Positions 9,032-19,787 of a DNA stretch of 64,000 nt are shown in pieces (position 1 is the stretch's first letter; each line of letters begins with the position of its first letter). This DNA comes from Toxotes chatareus (lineage: Eukaryota > Chordata > Actinopteri > Toxotidae). The stretch is from positions 16,944,972-17,008,971 of the forward strand of contig CM028900.1 in NCBI GenBank assembly GCA_016801885.1. The letters run 5' to 3'. Position numbers and translations under genes: made by a program. Below the pieces are notes generated by a model. The model saw only the letters and a program-made list of their open reading frames with translations. It did not search any database and was not told the DNA's origin.

Positions 9032-12000
9032 TCAGTGTGAAGGCTTTTGTAAAACCCTAGCTTCCAATACAATGGCAGGATTCTCAATGTCAGCTTTGCT
9101 CTGAACCATCCTCAGCTCCAACTGTGCAGGACTGGGATTTTTCCCAGGGCCAGCCATCTCTGAAAGGAAGAAGAGAGGGAGAGTAGCTGAAGTATAACAC
9201 AAGGTTTTCAGATGGTCACATAGCAGTCAAAGGATAATTCTGGTCTCAATGAATGCTATGGATGTTAATCATCTTGTGGACTTGTACATGCAGTTATGAC
9301 ATTTCTCGATTGCCTCCTTCTAAATGTAATTTATTTGTATTCAATACCAGCAAAAGAAAATCTGTCAAAATATTCTCAAAAGGGAGCGAACAGTGGTAAA
9401 TCACAACAACAACAACAACAATAATAATAAATCAACAACCTACCATTGGCATAAGTAATGGTCCTCTTAATGACGTGGTGCATCACTGACACAGTCTTTT
9501 CACAGGCAGCCTGTGGAAAACAGAGGCAAGACTACGTCACATAAAGCTGGCATTTATTTGTTACACATTGAAGCAAGTTAGATTTGATTCCTTCAGCTTG
9601 TTGATTAAAAAGACCAGTGTGTTGCTGACCTTCAGGTCCTTGGGGTGATGGTGAGTCCAGGCCAGCAACATGGCAGCAAACAGGTCTCCTGTACCCACAA
9701 ATACGGCATTGACTTTCGGGATGTCCATGCAGATTTTCTGACTGGTGTTGGTCCCATCTGGTTTCACTTCAGTGAGTAATATCAAAAATGGCAGGAACGG
9801 TGGTTAAAACTGCACTAAGGAATATGTTTATGTACAGGGCTTTTTGTATGTAGTTGAATGTAATATTTGTTATTACACTAAAAGAGCATCCCATCCCCAT
9901 TAATTACAATACCATAGTTTTGTACTGTTTACCCAAAGACTGGCATCAAGTATGTGCAAATGTTCTCCCCCAAGAATTTAAAAGTCCAGATTGAGTCACT
10001 GTAAATCCCAAAATGTCTCCTCAACAGCTATGAGAAAGTTGGCCTGGCACTTTACCTATTTTCTGGCTCCCAAGGGCCACCAGGAACTGGTCCCCATGTT
10101 TCGAGGGCAGGTCTGTGCTAGTGAGGACCACGGTCTCTGGACCCATTTTATGAAGTAAGTCCATCACCTGCAGAATACATGGGATCCCATTTTCTTAAGC
10201 TTTGTACTTGTTGGTATCACAAACTAAATCCAAATACAGCAAAACTGGAAGTGCTTATTATGCTCACCTCAACAGCATCTTCCTCTGTCTTAATTTTCCT
10301 ACCGGTCAATAGCCTGTGGGAAAAACACAGTATTCACAAAATAACGAAACTTATAAATAATGCCAGATTACCACCATACCTTAATTCACTTTCACACGCT
10401 TTAAGGATTTTTTAAAACTATATTTAAAAACTATATATATAAAATATATTTAGTTTCTTTAATGATGATGATAATAGGGGCACTCACTCTGCTTCAAACT
10501 GGTTGGGGGTGAGGATGTCAGCCAAAGGCACTACTTTGTCCTTGTAGACTGGCAATAGGCCCTCTGGAACATACTGAAACAGGCAGATTTTCCAAAATCA
10601 TGTTTTTAATCTCTTTATCAGTTACAGCTAAGTCCATACAATGACATTATCTAAACTGACAACAAATATTTATGAATAAAAGGCTAGCAGATTCCTAGAG
10701 ATCTAGAGATCCTAGAGAGTTCTAGAGACTGAGCATCACATTCTCTAAAGTTTACTGAGTGCTTTGAAAGTGTTTTTGAACAGTGTGCATCAAAAGAACA
10801 AAAAGACCCTGTTATAAATCCTCAATAATTATATGGTGTGGAAGTAGAAACGAGGGGAATTCACTGTGGGATGTTTACCATAGCACCATTGTCTCCCATA
10901 ACAGGATCACATACTGTGGAGAAAAAAACCCAAATTAAGATTTGGTACTACATCAATTTAAAAAAAATAACTTTCAGTAAGTCAAAAGTAACATTCTTCC
11001 TTTTGAACTGAAATACCCAATCTTACACTCACCATACACCAGGTTGGGATTTGCTCTCTTTAGCTCCTGAATAATGTCAACCACCATCTCCAGGAAGGAC
11101 GTGTCCCTGCTGTACCCTTGGGGAAGAAAGCACAAGACCAAAATCAGTAAAACAGAAAGTCTGTTTAACTGACTTTACTGTACATTATTGTATTTAATGC
11201 AATTTTAAAAACATATTGAAATGTCCATCTCTATTGCCATGAAAGAAAATCCAGAAATCCAGCTGCAGTGCTGCTAACCCCCACCAAAACGTGGCGATAC
11301 ATTGTGGCTGTATTGAATTCCTATCTGTTCAGGCTGCTGTTGGAGGAGTTTAATGTCTCTTCAAAATATAATGCAAAACCATGTGATCATAAAGTATAGC
11401 TGAACATTACTGATGCCATCACATCTGAGCATCCTCCACTCTTTAGACTCACCTGTGAGGATGTAGTCATAGTGGTTCACCTTATTAAGCTTGATACCCT
11501 CATACAGCACATTCAGCTCCTCTGCTGTCAGTACTTGTCCCTTCCAGTGCGCGTAACCTAGGATTCAAAAGACATGTTAGACAGTAGGACATTTTGAAGT
11601 TCTTAATACTGCTTGGATTTCACAAAAAACAAACAAACAAGAAAACAAAACACAATAAAGAAACAAAAAGCTGAAAATGTGCAAAAATGTCCGCTAAAAA
11701 TATTGTTGTCTCATGCTGATGTAACTGGGACAGATGTAGATTTAAAGTTTCAGAGGTTTTCAGACATAAAGACATTTTTTGACTTTGAATTTGGAACACA
11801 AATATCAAGATGAGGGACAATGACACAAACTTTTTGTTCTACTTAAACCATTAAAAACACTGTTAAATCATATTATCCCTGCTGTGTTTCTATCTAAAAA
11901 GAAGAAATTCTCCTCCTTGCTCTTTCTTCCCACCCACTCTCTCCCTCTGCTGAGGTCCCTCTCCTCTGTGTGGTGTCCAGGGTAAAACAGGGCCCCCACA

Positions 12001-15000
12001 CTGCCTGAATGGGATGCTTGTATCCTGGCTGCCAGCTTCCCCCTGTCTTTGTCCCCTTTTCACCATTAACCTAGAATAAACCCTCAAAACCTTTCCCTAA
12101 CGCAAAAGAAACTGAGATCACACAAAGCCAAAACTTGACCCTGAGCCAGTGAGAGCACCTCCTGCAGTGAGGACTTAGCAGCAAGCTCACAGCAAAGCAT
12201 GGGCTTGTGCTGTGGTTATGTGGGAAAGTGTATATTAATGCTTCCACTGAAAGTAAAAATTTCTGAATACTAATACTGTTTACACATACTAGTGTAAACT
12301 AGAAGTAGGATTATGGTCCAGACAGTTGTATAATTTTGTCCAAATGCTCAAAACTGGCCAGTTTCCTCAGTCAGGAGAGCAGATGTTCAATTCAAGTGCT
12401 TTCTGTTACAATGTCTCCTGCCCCTTTGCTGAAAAGCACATTCCTCAGATACTTTGGCACATGCTCCCCCAATAATAATCCTATCATCTCTGCTAGTTGA
12501 ACCAACACATTTCAACTTAAGAAATGGAAGTCGATGTTTTTTTTGTCCTCAATGGAGCAATGAGTAACACTTACTGATCACCTACACAGAATGACTGTAA
12601 CACAGTATATCTGTAGGATGATGATATAGTTGTCAGTTTATTTATTCAAAAATACTAATACTATTAATAATAATAAAAACTAACAGGACAGAGGTAAAGA
12701 TTTCTGGATTTCATTAGCTTCTACATGTGACCATTAGGATTTTGCAACATCAACAGAAATTATTTCCGCTCACTCAAATTTCACAATTTCCCCCAAAACC
12801 TCTCTGCATGTTCACGCTTGATGAATGAGTGACTAACCAGAAATACAAGATGTTCTGAAAGTAAAGACTGTTGTTTTTCCAAGTCCAAACCACCATACAC
12901 ACTAATCTAATTCAGTATACTATATGAGAATATTCATAGTGTACTGGTTGATAATGATGTGTTAAATGTCTGCATTGTAATGATTTTGCTGCAGTTACAT
13001 TCTTAATTTGTCTAAGTGTCTTAAGTTAAATTGTTCAATTGTCTAAATACCTTAAAGAACTAAAAAACAAAAAAACTAGCACACCGCACCTCTATGCAGT
13101 CTTGCACTTTTTCTTGCTGCTAATATCCCATATCATATATATACTTATAAAATCCCATCATAACTACTTGCCTACCAGTGCTCTCTTACTAGCCATGCCC
13201 TGTCTAGCGTGTTTGCTTTATGTCACTGTATTTTTGCACATTGTGTAAACGTGTATGTACGTGTGTGTGTGTGTGTGTCAGCGTGCATGTGTGTACGAGT
13301 AGGAATGTGTGATCTCAATGATTGTGTGTGTGCGCAATGTGTGCGTGTGTGGTTAGAAATAGTGTGTGTGCACTATACTGTATCTGTTTTTACAGTTGTG
13401 TATATCACCAGTTGTTCCCGGTGAAACGTTTCATCTCACTGTGTACTATGTATATGGCTGAAACGACAATAAACCTACTTGACTTAAAATGTTTTAAATT
13501 ATAACCTATGATAATAGAGTTATATTTGTTTATTTTTAGTGTCATTATGCAGGTTTACAATTAGACAACAGTAATTTGTGTGTGCTTATAGCATAAATTA
13601 TTCTTCTTGTATCAAATGTCCTTAAATTGTTAGTACTACACAAAATATACAGGTAAGTGATTTTAAATATATATAATAAAACAGAGAAATACAGATTTAA
13701 CCATGTAATATACAGTATTTGTATTACACAACACACTTCAGTGGATGTGCTCTGCTTAAGTCTGGAGTGAACTGTCTCTGGTTTGTAAACTGAACAGAGA
13801 GAGGTTGTTATTTTTAGAAAACATTAACTTTCTGAATTAAAGACAGTACCAGAATCCCCTTCTCTACACCAGACTGGTGACCACAGTGACTGTAATTCAC
13901 TGAGTCAGATAAAGGATGCAGAGTTTATCTAAAGGTTTTTATACTAATAAGGCAAAGTACAAGGACAATGATTGACTCTGTACATCACACCTTTGCCCCC
14001 CACCTCATTAAAAAGGTACAGAGTCGAGTCTTCCTGTAAACACAGTTTTGCTTGCATTCATTGTTTCCCACTCCAACAAGTTGTGTGTATCCTTAAAGCC
14101 TATCATCATGTTAAAAGTACTGGTAAGACAGCTTTCAAGCCTGTTTTGGCCGTATGTGCTAATAATATTTTTCCTTTGCTCTTTCACTGATTGGCGCTTT
14201 CCTGGCTTTTACAGCGCATTACCTACCAGCAGCAGCTGAGCTGATTGCGTGAAAATGACACAGCAGTCGTCATTCCCTTTATATGGTAGATGTGACCTGA
14301 CTTTCATGGGGAGGTGGAAAATGCGTCAGTCTAATTTGTAAAACTTAATGAATAAAAATGACTCAGTTTCCCCACACAGGGAAATAATAATAATAAAAAA
14401 ATAATAATAATCTGTCTGTCAGTCAACCTGTGTGATTGGAGAACTGGACAGAGTTGATGGAGTCCACTTCAAAGCCCAGCACCTGGGAAAAGAGCAGTGA
14501 AGCAGCTGTTAAAACAGAGAACAATAACGTTGGTACAAGACTGTATCTAAATGAGCCTCTGAATTTCATTATACTGTGGGAACAACATGGTGAATTGCTG
14601 TGAGAGCCATTTCAACAAGTTTCAACAAATTTCGTAAGTTACATATACTGTCAACCCTGTTAGACACTCACTGAGCACTTTATTGGAAACACTGCATTAA
14701 TACCACGTAGGTCCTTCTTTTGCTCTCAAAAGAGCCTCAGTTCTTCTTGGCATGGAAACCAGTTTGACATAAGTAACCACTTGTCAGAATTTTTACGGTG
14801 TACTTTTCCTATGGTTGTGACTTTGGGACATGGTGCATTATCATGCTGGAAATAGCCATTAGAAAATGGAAAATTGTGGCTGTAAAGGGATGAACATGGT
14901 CAGCAACAATACTCAGATGGGCTGTGACATTCAAACTGTGACTGATTGGCATTAAGGGCCAAAAAATGTGCAAAGAAAACATTTCCAAAACCATTACACC

Positions 15001-16242
15001 ACCAGCCTGGCAGGTTGGGTCCTTGGATTCATACTGTTGAAGCCAAATTCTGAGTCTACCATCTGCAGCCTCAGCAGAAATCAAGATTCTTCTGACTAGA
15101 CTAAGTTTTTCCAGTCTTCCACTGTCCAGTTCTGGTGAGCCTGTGAGCCTCAGATTTCTGTTCTTGGCTGATAGGAGTGGAACCTGGAGTGGGCTTTCGC
15201 TGTTGTTGCCCATCTGCCTCAAGGCTTGGCATGTTGTGCATTCGGAGATCTGCTCAGCACAGTTAGGGCCATATGATTTCCGCGATCACTGAATCGCGGA
15301 ATTGGCCGACAAGAGCGGAGTCTATTTTTTTTTTTTTTTCGGTGATCGCGGAAATCATAGGGCCCTACACAGTTTTCGGGGTTTATTTGTTTGTCTTGTG
15401 CAGTGCACATATGCAATATCTACTAATTCCACTGCATAAAGCAACAATGACATAACTTGGATGAAGACATATACACATATGATATTCACTGTAATGGATT
15501 TAGTATCACATGCTTGTTTTAAGTCACAAAATCTTGATTCATGTGGAAAGAAGAAAAATGGCTGCACTACGTGGCAAATTCTATCCAAAAACTTTGAAGA
15601 CTTCAGTGTGCTTTTGGCCAGCTATAACGAAAAGTTTTGTCTAAACTACTTAAAACCTTTTCGTAACCGACGCTTTCCTCTGGTAAGCTACATCCAATAC
15701 AATAAACAACGACATTTCACCGAATCCTACAACTTTTAGAAGAGGTTTACTACCTGTACCTACCCTTAACAGTGAGAGGTGAAAGAGCGAAAATAGTGTA
15801 AGGCAACCTGACTTTAAACCATGCTGAAATTTCTTACTGAAAAGCGCCCTTTGAACCGTTTTATAACAGTACGTTTTGTTAATTGAGTCCTGTGATATTT
15901 TGGCATCTTTATTTTACAACGTCGTCTGTTACGCTAGGTGATTAAAACTAAAAACTGGGAAATGCCCTACGCTGTTTCGGCAAAGCATGAAATGCTGCTT
16001 GATATTACATTACAATGAATTCAAGACTCCTCTCACAAATTTAGAAGTCCAACTTACAGTCGATATTGTTTAATTTACCAGCTTTATACGGGTTTTCTCT
16101 TTCCAGATACCCAAGCTGAGCCGTTGTATGCAGCGACCTGAAGGTAAGATCCAGCCCTTACCTGCAGCGGGAATGTTGCCGACTTGTTCCCAACGTATCC
16201 CCTGACAACATGACTCTGAATGGACAACACACGACACTCCAT
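9032..16242 (-). CDS. pdxk: Pyridoxal kinase, complete 11-exon gene (311 aa)
   Basis: Phosphorylates pyridoxal, pyridoxine and pyridoxamine with ATP in the cytosol, feeding PLP synthesis; a ribokinase-fold PfkB-type kinase. Coding exons, in transcript order: 16242-16162, 14482-14428, 11557-11453, 11116-11033, 10913-10879, 10573-10488, 10313-10268, 10167-10056, 9766-9630, 9510-9444, 9159-9032. All phases join cleanly to 936 nt. The N-terminus MECRVLSIQSHVVRGYVGNK matches human PDXK (start MEEECRVLSIQSHV). The catalytic GTGD motif is at residues 226-229, with Asp229 equivalent to human Asp235; CDPVMGD and DILTPNQFEAE are also conserved. All donors are GT; exons 4 and 9 use AAG acceptors, and for exon 9 the AAG choice is the one that keeps the human segment length. 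The loop after DPVMGD is four residues shorter than in human. The C-terminus runs five residues past the human end. Identification is secure; exact exon 9 start is slightly less so. Confidence 0.95.
9402..9431. repeat. (CAA)n(TAA)n microsatellite in last pdxk intron
   Basis: Six CAA units run directly into TAA units, 13 bases or more beyond the exon 10 donor. It is a simple repeat with no sign of affecting the splice site. Confidence 0.85.
11558..14427. other. pdxk intron 2
   Basis: An intron of about 2.9 kb. Its middle holds a GT-rich stretch (about 13258-13370) and a segment ending in a probable retroelement tail (see 13040-13490). Nothing else is recognised on either strand. Confidence 0.7.
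13040..13490 (+). mobile_element. Probable LINE-type 3' end fragment with imperfect (GT)n
   Basis: The stretch ends in ...GTGTACTATGTATATGGCTGAAACGACAATAAACCTACTTGACTT. This is the kind of polyadenylation-plus-short-repeat tail (CAATAAA then CTTGACTT) that closes many fish non-LTR elements. The GT-rich part at 13258-13370 sits inside. The family is not identified and the 5' boundary is a guess. Confidence 0.35.
14809..15222 (-). pseudogene. Tc1-like transposase remnant (137-codon open stretch)
   Basis: The open stretch begins RQMGNNSESPLQVPLLSAKN, close to the RQMGYSSRRP.RVPLLSAKN region of fish Tc1-like transposases. It continues with fragments around the first catalytic Asp region (expected WSDESRFLL; here mutated to SLVRRILISAE) and with VADHVHPF. 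Loss of the catalytic motif and several indels show it is dead. Confidence 0.82.
15265..15366. mobile_element. 102-bp hAT-like MITE nested in the Tc1 relic
   Basis: It has about 25-bp terminal inverted repeats. The left reads AGGGCCATATGATTTCCGCG and the right, on the opposite strand, AGGGCCCTATGATTTCCGCG, followed in both by ATCAC. The 8-bp flanks GCACAGTT (15257-15264) and ACACAGTT (15367-15374) differ at one base, as for hAT target duplications. The centre holds a second CCGCGAT/ATCGCGG hairpin and a T16-17 run. It has no coding capacity. Confidence 0.85.
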
Positions 16243-16420
16243 TGCCACAGCCAAAGTCCTAACTACAGCATGAAAACCTGTACCGGCTCTGACTCGCTGA
16301 AACTTAGCATGTGACGAACAACTTCAACACTGAAGGGCAGACGTTACGGTGCTCCTGGTGACATTTGACAGATTTTCCTCAGGCAGCTATACGGACACCC
16401 AAACTGGTGCATTCATGGGT
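16242..16420 (-). promoter_or_regulatory. pdxk 5' flank
   Basis: The sequence immediately upstream of the pdxk start codon (to the right on the plus strand) has more CpG than its surroundings and no obvious TATA box. The transcription start is not resolved. The call rests only on position relative to the start codon. Confidence 0.4.
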
Positions 16421-17027
16421 CCACGATAAACGTAGGAGATACCAGTATCCTACCAAAATGAACGAGCAAGCGAAAGAGTTAAATTCAATTTCAATTTCAG
16501 TTGAATATATGTGTGAAATGTGTGGGTCAAACAGGGGATGCATGATTTTTTAAAATAAATTAATAAATACGCAGATTTTTTTCTGTCTTTTGCCAATTAT
16601 TAACTACACCACAAATGAAACCATGTCCAGAATATATATATTTTCAGACAATAGCCCAATACCAAGGGACCAAATTAAGAAAAAACGCACATCGTTTTCA
16701 CAATCAGATTTATCTACAACAACATTCATAAATCACTGACAATATTTAAACAGTTACAACTAGAAAACACAGAGACCATACACCTCTGCCAAGGCTGCAC
16801 ACTGCCCTAAATTTGTTAGTTTGAAAAAACTATTTGTTATCAAAGTTAAAACATATCTCTTCAGACTGATTTAAATGATGTATTCGGTAACGCATGTAAA
16901 TCAATGTACATTAGTGTAAAACATGGCTCATCCACTCATCTGTGACCCCTTACCCTTGATCTTTTTAGCAGTCTGGAAAACCTCTAAAACCACACGTCAA
17001 ACTCAAGGCCGCTGATAGCATACTACA

Positions 17028-17560
17028 ACTAAGCCTTGTTTGTGGTGCTGGCTTGGCCGTAATTAAAGTATATAACACAAGACGACACTATGTGACAAAA
17101 CACCAGGACAAATACAAGCATGTGGACAGACAGCAGATGGCAGAGGAGTCAAAAAGGACTCTGGACAAAAAGCCTAAGCAGAAATACTGTTGCTGATCGT
17201 GTATGTGAGCTTTTTGCCAATTTAGAGGAACAGTTGATGGAAAAGGGAAAAGACTTGCATATTCCTTTGCTGTGGATTGGATGACATCTTCATCCGTGGA
17301 GTGGACGACCGTTTATGCGTTACAGAGGAACTTTTGGAAATTAAATCAATGTATGGCACAACCACAGGAAAATATGTATTTGAGGAAGTATGTAAATGTG
17401 TGAATGAAATGAATCTGCCCTGGTACAAACTGACGGGACTGGCCACAGATGTAGCACCTGAGACATGCGGCGAAAGGAAGGGATTAGTGGGGAGGATCCC
17501 GAATTTGATTACCAGCAGAGGGCACACGAGAACAGAGATTTGCTTTGTGTCAAACAACCA
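17028..17560 (+). pseudogene. Decayed BED-finger/hAT transposase (ZBED/GTF2IRD2-like)
   Basis: Three plus-strand frame segments match successive parts of the SCAND3/ZBED/GTF2IRD2-type hAT transposase. The first (about 17028-17192) is a BED-finger-like piece, SLVCGAGLAV...NTRRHYVTKHQDKYKH, with the first Cys of CxxC changed to Ser. The second is VADRVCELFANLEEQL. The third (17277-17560) is DDIFIRGVDDRLCVTEELLE followed by LTGLATDVAPETCGERKGLV, the block before the second catalytic region. Stops, frameshifts and an internal deletion separate them. It is a relic, not a gene. It lies between pdxk and chpf. Confidence 0.8.
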
Positions 17561-18940
17561 AAAAACTCAAGGTGAAAAAATTTTAACAGAGTGTAAGGCA
17601 CAGTCACAGTGTACTGAGAGAACACTTTTTATGTTTATATATTTTCACTGTTTATAAATTTTCATTACTGTGTGGACAGGCACACAAGTGATGACATAAA
17701 GTGAACAAAAGTTTATTACTAATTCTAGGCTTGATATAGTCAGATAAGCCTCTTTCCTTTTAGAAAAATATGTGTATTTTAGAGGGCTTTTGTCTAACAC
17801 ATGTTCAAACGCCCAGGCACCATATGTGTACAGCTGTGACTCCATGCATAGCATACAAAGTAAGTGCCTCTCCAGCTTGTAGTGCCTTGCAGGTTCTCAC
17901 CAGAACAAAGACCATGTTAATTCATCTCTTTTTATCTTGTTTAAACTGCCAGTTACAAACACTTCAATTAATTAATCCATCTGAAAAGGGAAAACTATAT
18001 TGAAATACGCCAACTTTGTGAATCTGGAGACCTGTAAATGCACAACACGGATTTCTCTCATTCTGCCCTTGATGCTGCTTAGTCTGTGTGGGCCAAGGGC
18101 TCAGGGGCAGGATGGAGGTCTGAGTGAGCTGAATGAGAAAAGGGCCAGCAAGTTTACAAAGAGGACTCAAAAAGTTGCCTTTGAAGCATCAACTGAGAGG
18201 ACCATAAAGCACATTGCCACTGATACCTGGGTGAGGCTGATAGAGAACAGCGTGAGCCAGGTGGATGTGCTGAAAGCTGATCATCACTATCATGCACACA
18301 GAGCTGCTGCAGAGACTTATGATGCAGACTGGAAACACATTATGGGAAACTGAAATTCCTTATGGCTATTAACATTTCTATCTCCCTTGTTCTACACCTA
18401 TATAGAGCTTCTTTCTATTTTTAACTTATTATTGTTAGATATTACATATTTATATCTAAACTATCTATATGTTCCATGTCTACTGAGCTTCTTTGGCACA
18501 AACATTTCCTTCAGGATGAAGTCCACTCTTATCTAAACATACACAATCCCAAATGCCACATATTACAAGCATAGAAACAGACAATGAGAACGGAACAATG
18601 GCAGGAACTCTATCAAGGGATGTGTCATAATTCAAGTGATAAAAGCATTAAGAATAACAGCAACATATAACAGGAGCTAACTGCAGAGGATTGAGTTTAA
18701 GGTTTATGACAACAGTGTGTCACAGAAATTGTGTCCAGCAGTTAGTGAGGAGTTGTTATACTGGGTGAGGCCAGTGGGTGAAAGGGTCTGCTGTGGTGTT
18801 GGTGATTGTTAGTGAAGGCCCTCCTGTGTTCATCAACAAAGAGATTTCTACAATGGTGGAGAAAGCAGTCACACCCTTTTCTAAATTGCAAAAGCACATT
18901 GTCAAAGTTCTCCCTTTAGCTAGGTCTCGACATCGAAAAT
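17561..18940. other. Intergenic region between pdxk and chpf
   Basis: No gene recognised. A 117-codon plus-strand frame at 18000-18353 contains a hydrophobic stretch, LILPLMLLSLCG, but has no recognisable domain or splice context, so I do not call it. Confidence 0.5.
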
Positions 18941-19330
18941 ATTAGTTAAGTAAAAGTACTTAAGTACAAAACTCTATCTTATGGTATCAAAAGTAGTAAA
19001 GTACCAAAAGTGCTCAATGCAGAAAAATGCCCCAATGAGTATTAAACCTTTACAGATTATTATTACTGATGTATTAAAGTAATGATAGGCCTACTGTTTG
19101 TTGGTCAAGGTGGAGCTCATTTTAAATATTTTACATCCTGTTGGGGAGTTAATACAATACATCATACTTTATAAGCTTGTACTTTTTGTATATAAGATCT
19201 CACTTTGTAAAGCCAACAGTTACTAAAGCTGTCAGCTAAATGCAATGGAGAAAACGGAATATTTCCCACTGAAAAGTAGATGAATATCAGTAGATTATAA
19301 AGTGGCATCAAAGTTGTATATGAGGACACT
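18941..19330. mobile_element. hAT-type non-autonomous repeat upstream of chpf
   Basis: The sequence reads AAGTAAAAGTACTTAAGTAC...GTACC...GCAGAAAAATGCCCC near its left end and GCTGTCAGCTAAATGCA...GTAGA...TAAAGTGGCATCAAA near its right end. These are the recognisable halves of a very common percomorph repeat whose full copies begin CAGTGGTGGAAAGTAACT. Here the terminal inverted repeats are not clearly preserved, so the boundaries are approximate. It ends about 450 bases before the chpf start codon. Confidence 0.6.
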
Positions 19331-19499
19331 ATGTTACCAACAAGTTTGCTGGTTCAGTAACTTTTTTTTGATTTTCAATGCCGTTATTTTCTTTTCAGGT
19401 ACAGAAAAACACCAGCACAGAAGGGCCTGTTACACTTCGGTAAATACTACAGGGATGTTTGCTACGTTCCACTTCCACTACACTTCCCCTTCTAGGTCT

Positions 19500-19787
19500 T
19501 GCGTAATATCCCTCCGCTCTGCGCAGCATGTATCCTTCCACACAGCCTGGAACTAGACCCTCCTCTTACGCTAACGTCTCGTCTGGCCGGGGAGGAGCCA
19601 GGTGGCCGCTAAACTGACACGTAAGAATCCTGCGTAAATTTTTAAGGAAGAAGCCGCATCTTTTCCTTAAGTGGAACGTGGATACGGCTGCTTCGCCTAT
19701 GTACAGTTGACCTGTCCCGGACCAGAGGCTTCTTCGGACCCTTTAGAAACGACGCGGGACTGTCGGTGGCAGAAGTCGACGCACAAG
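19500..19787 (+). promoter_or_regulatory. chpf: chpf promoter/5' UTR region, CpG-enriched
   Basis: The 290 bases before the chpf ATG are markedly more GC- and CpG-rich than the flanks (for example GTCTCGTCTGGCCGGGG at 19575-19591). The region contains an upstream in-frame ATG at 19671. The start site cannot be placed exactly. Confidence 0.5.

Larger units (their letters stand above)
14662..15440 (-). mobile_element. Degraded Tc1-like transposon, interrupted by a miniature element
   Basis: The left end CACTCACTGAGCACTTTATTGG resembles the terminal repeat of a common fish Tc1-like family. Minus-strand frames at 15222-14809 give decayed Tc1 transposase pieces: VPLLSAKNRNLRL, DGRLRIW and LSIVADHVHPF. 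Deletions and frameshifts remove much of the catalytic core. The matching sequence is broken at 15265-15366 by the hAT-like miniature element and seems to resume weakly after it. The right-hand boundary is approximate. The copy sits in pdxk intron 1 in the same orientation as the gene and is not functional. Confidence 0.8.

Noticed and set aside
18000..18353. 117-codon frame with a leader-like hydrophobic run between pdxk and chpf
   Set aside because: No domain, no homologue recalled and no splice or promoter context; it sits in repeat-rich intergenic DNA.
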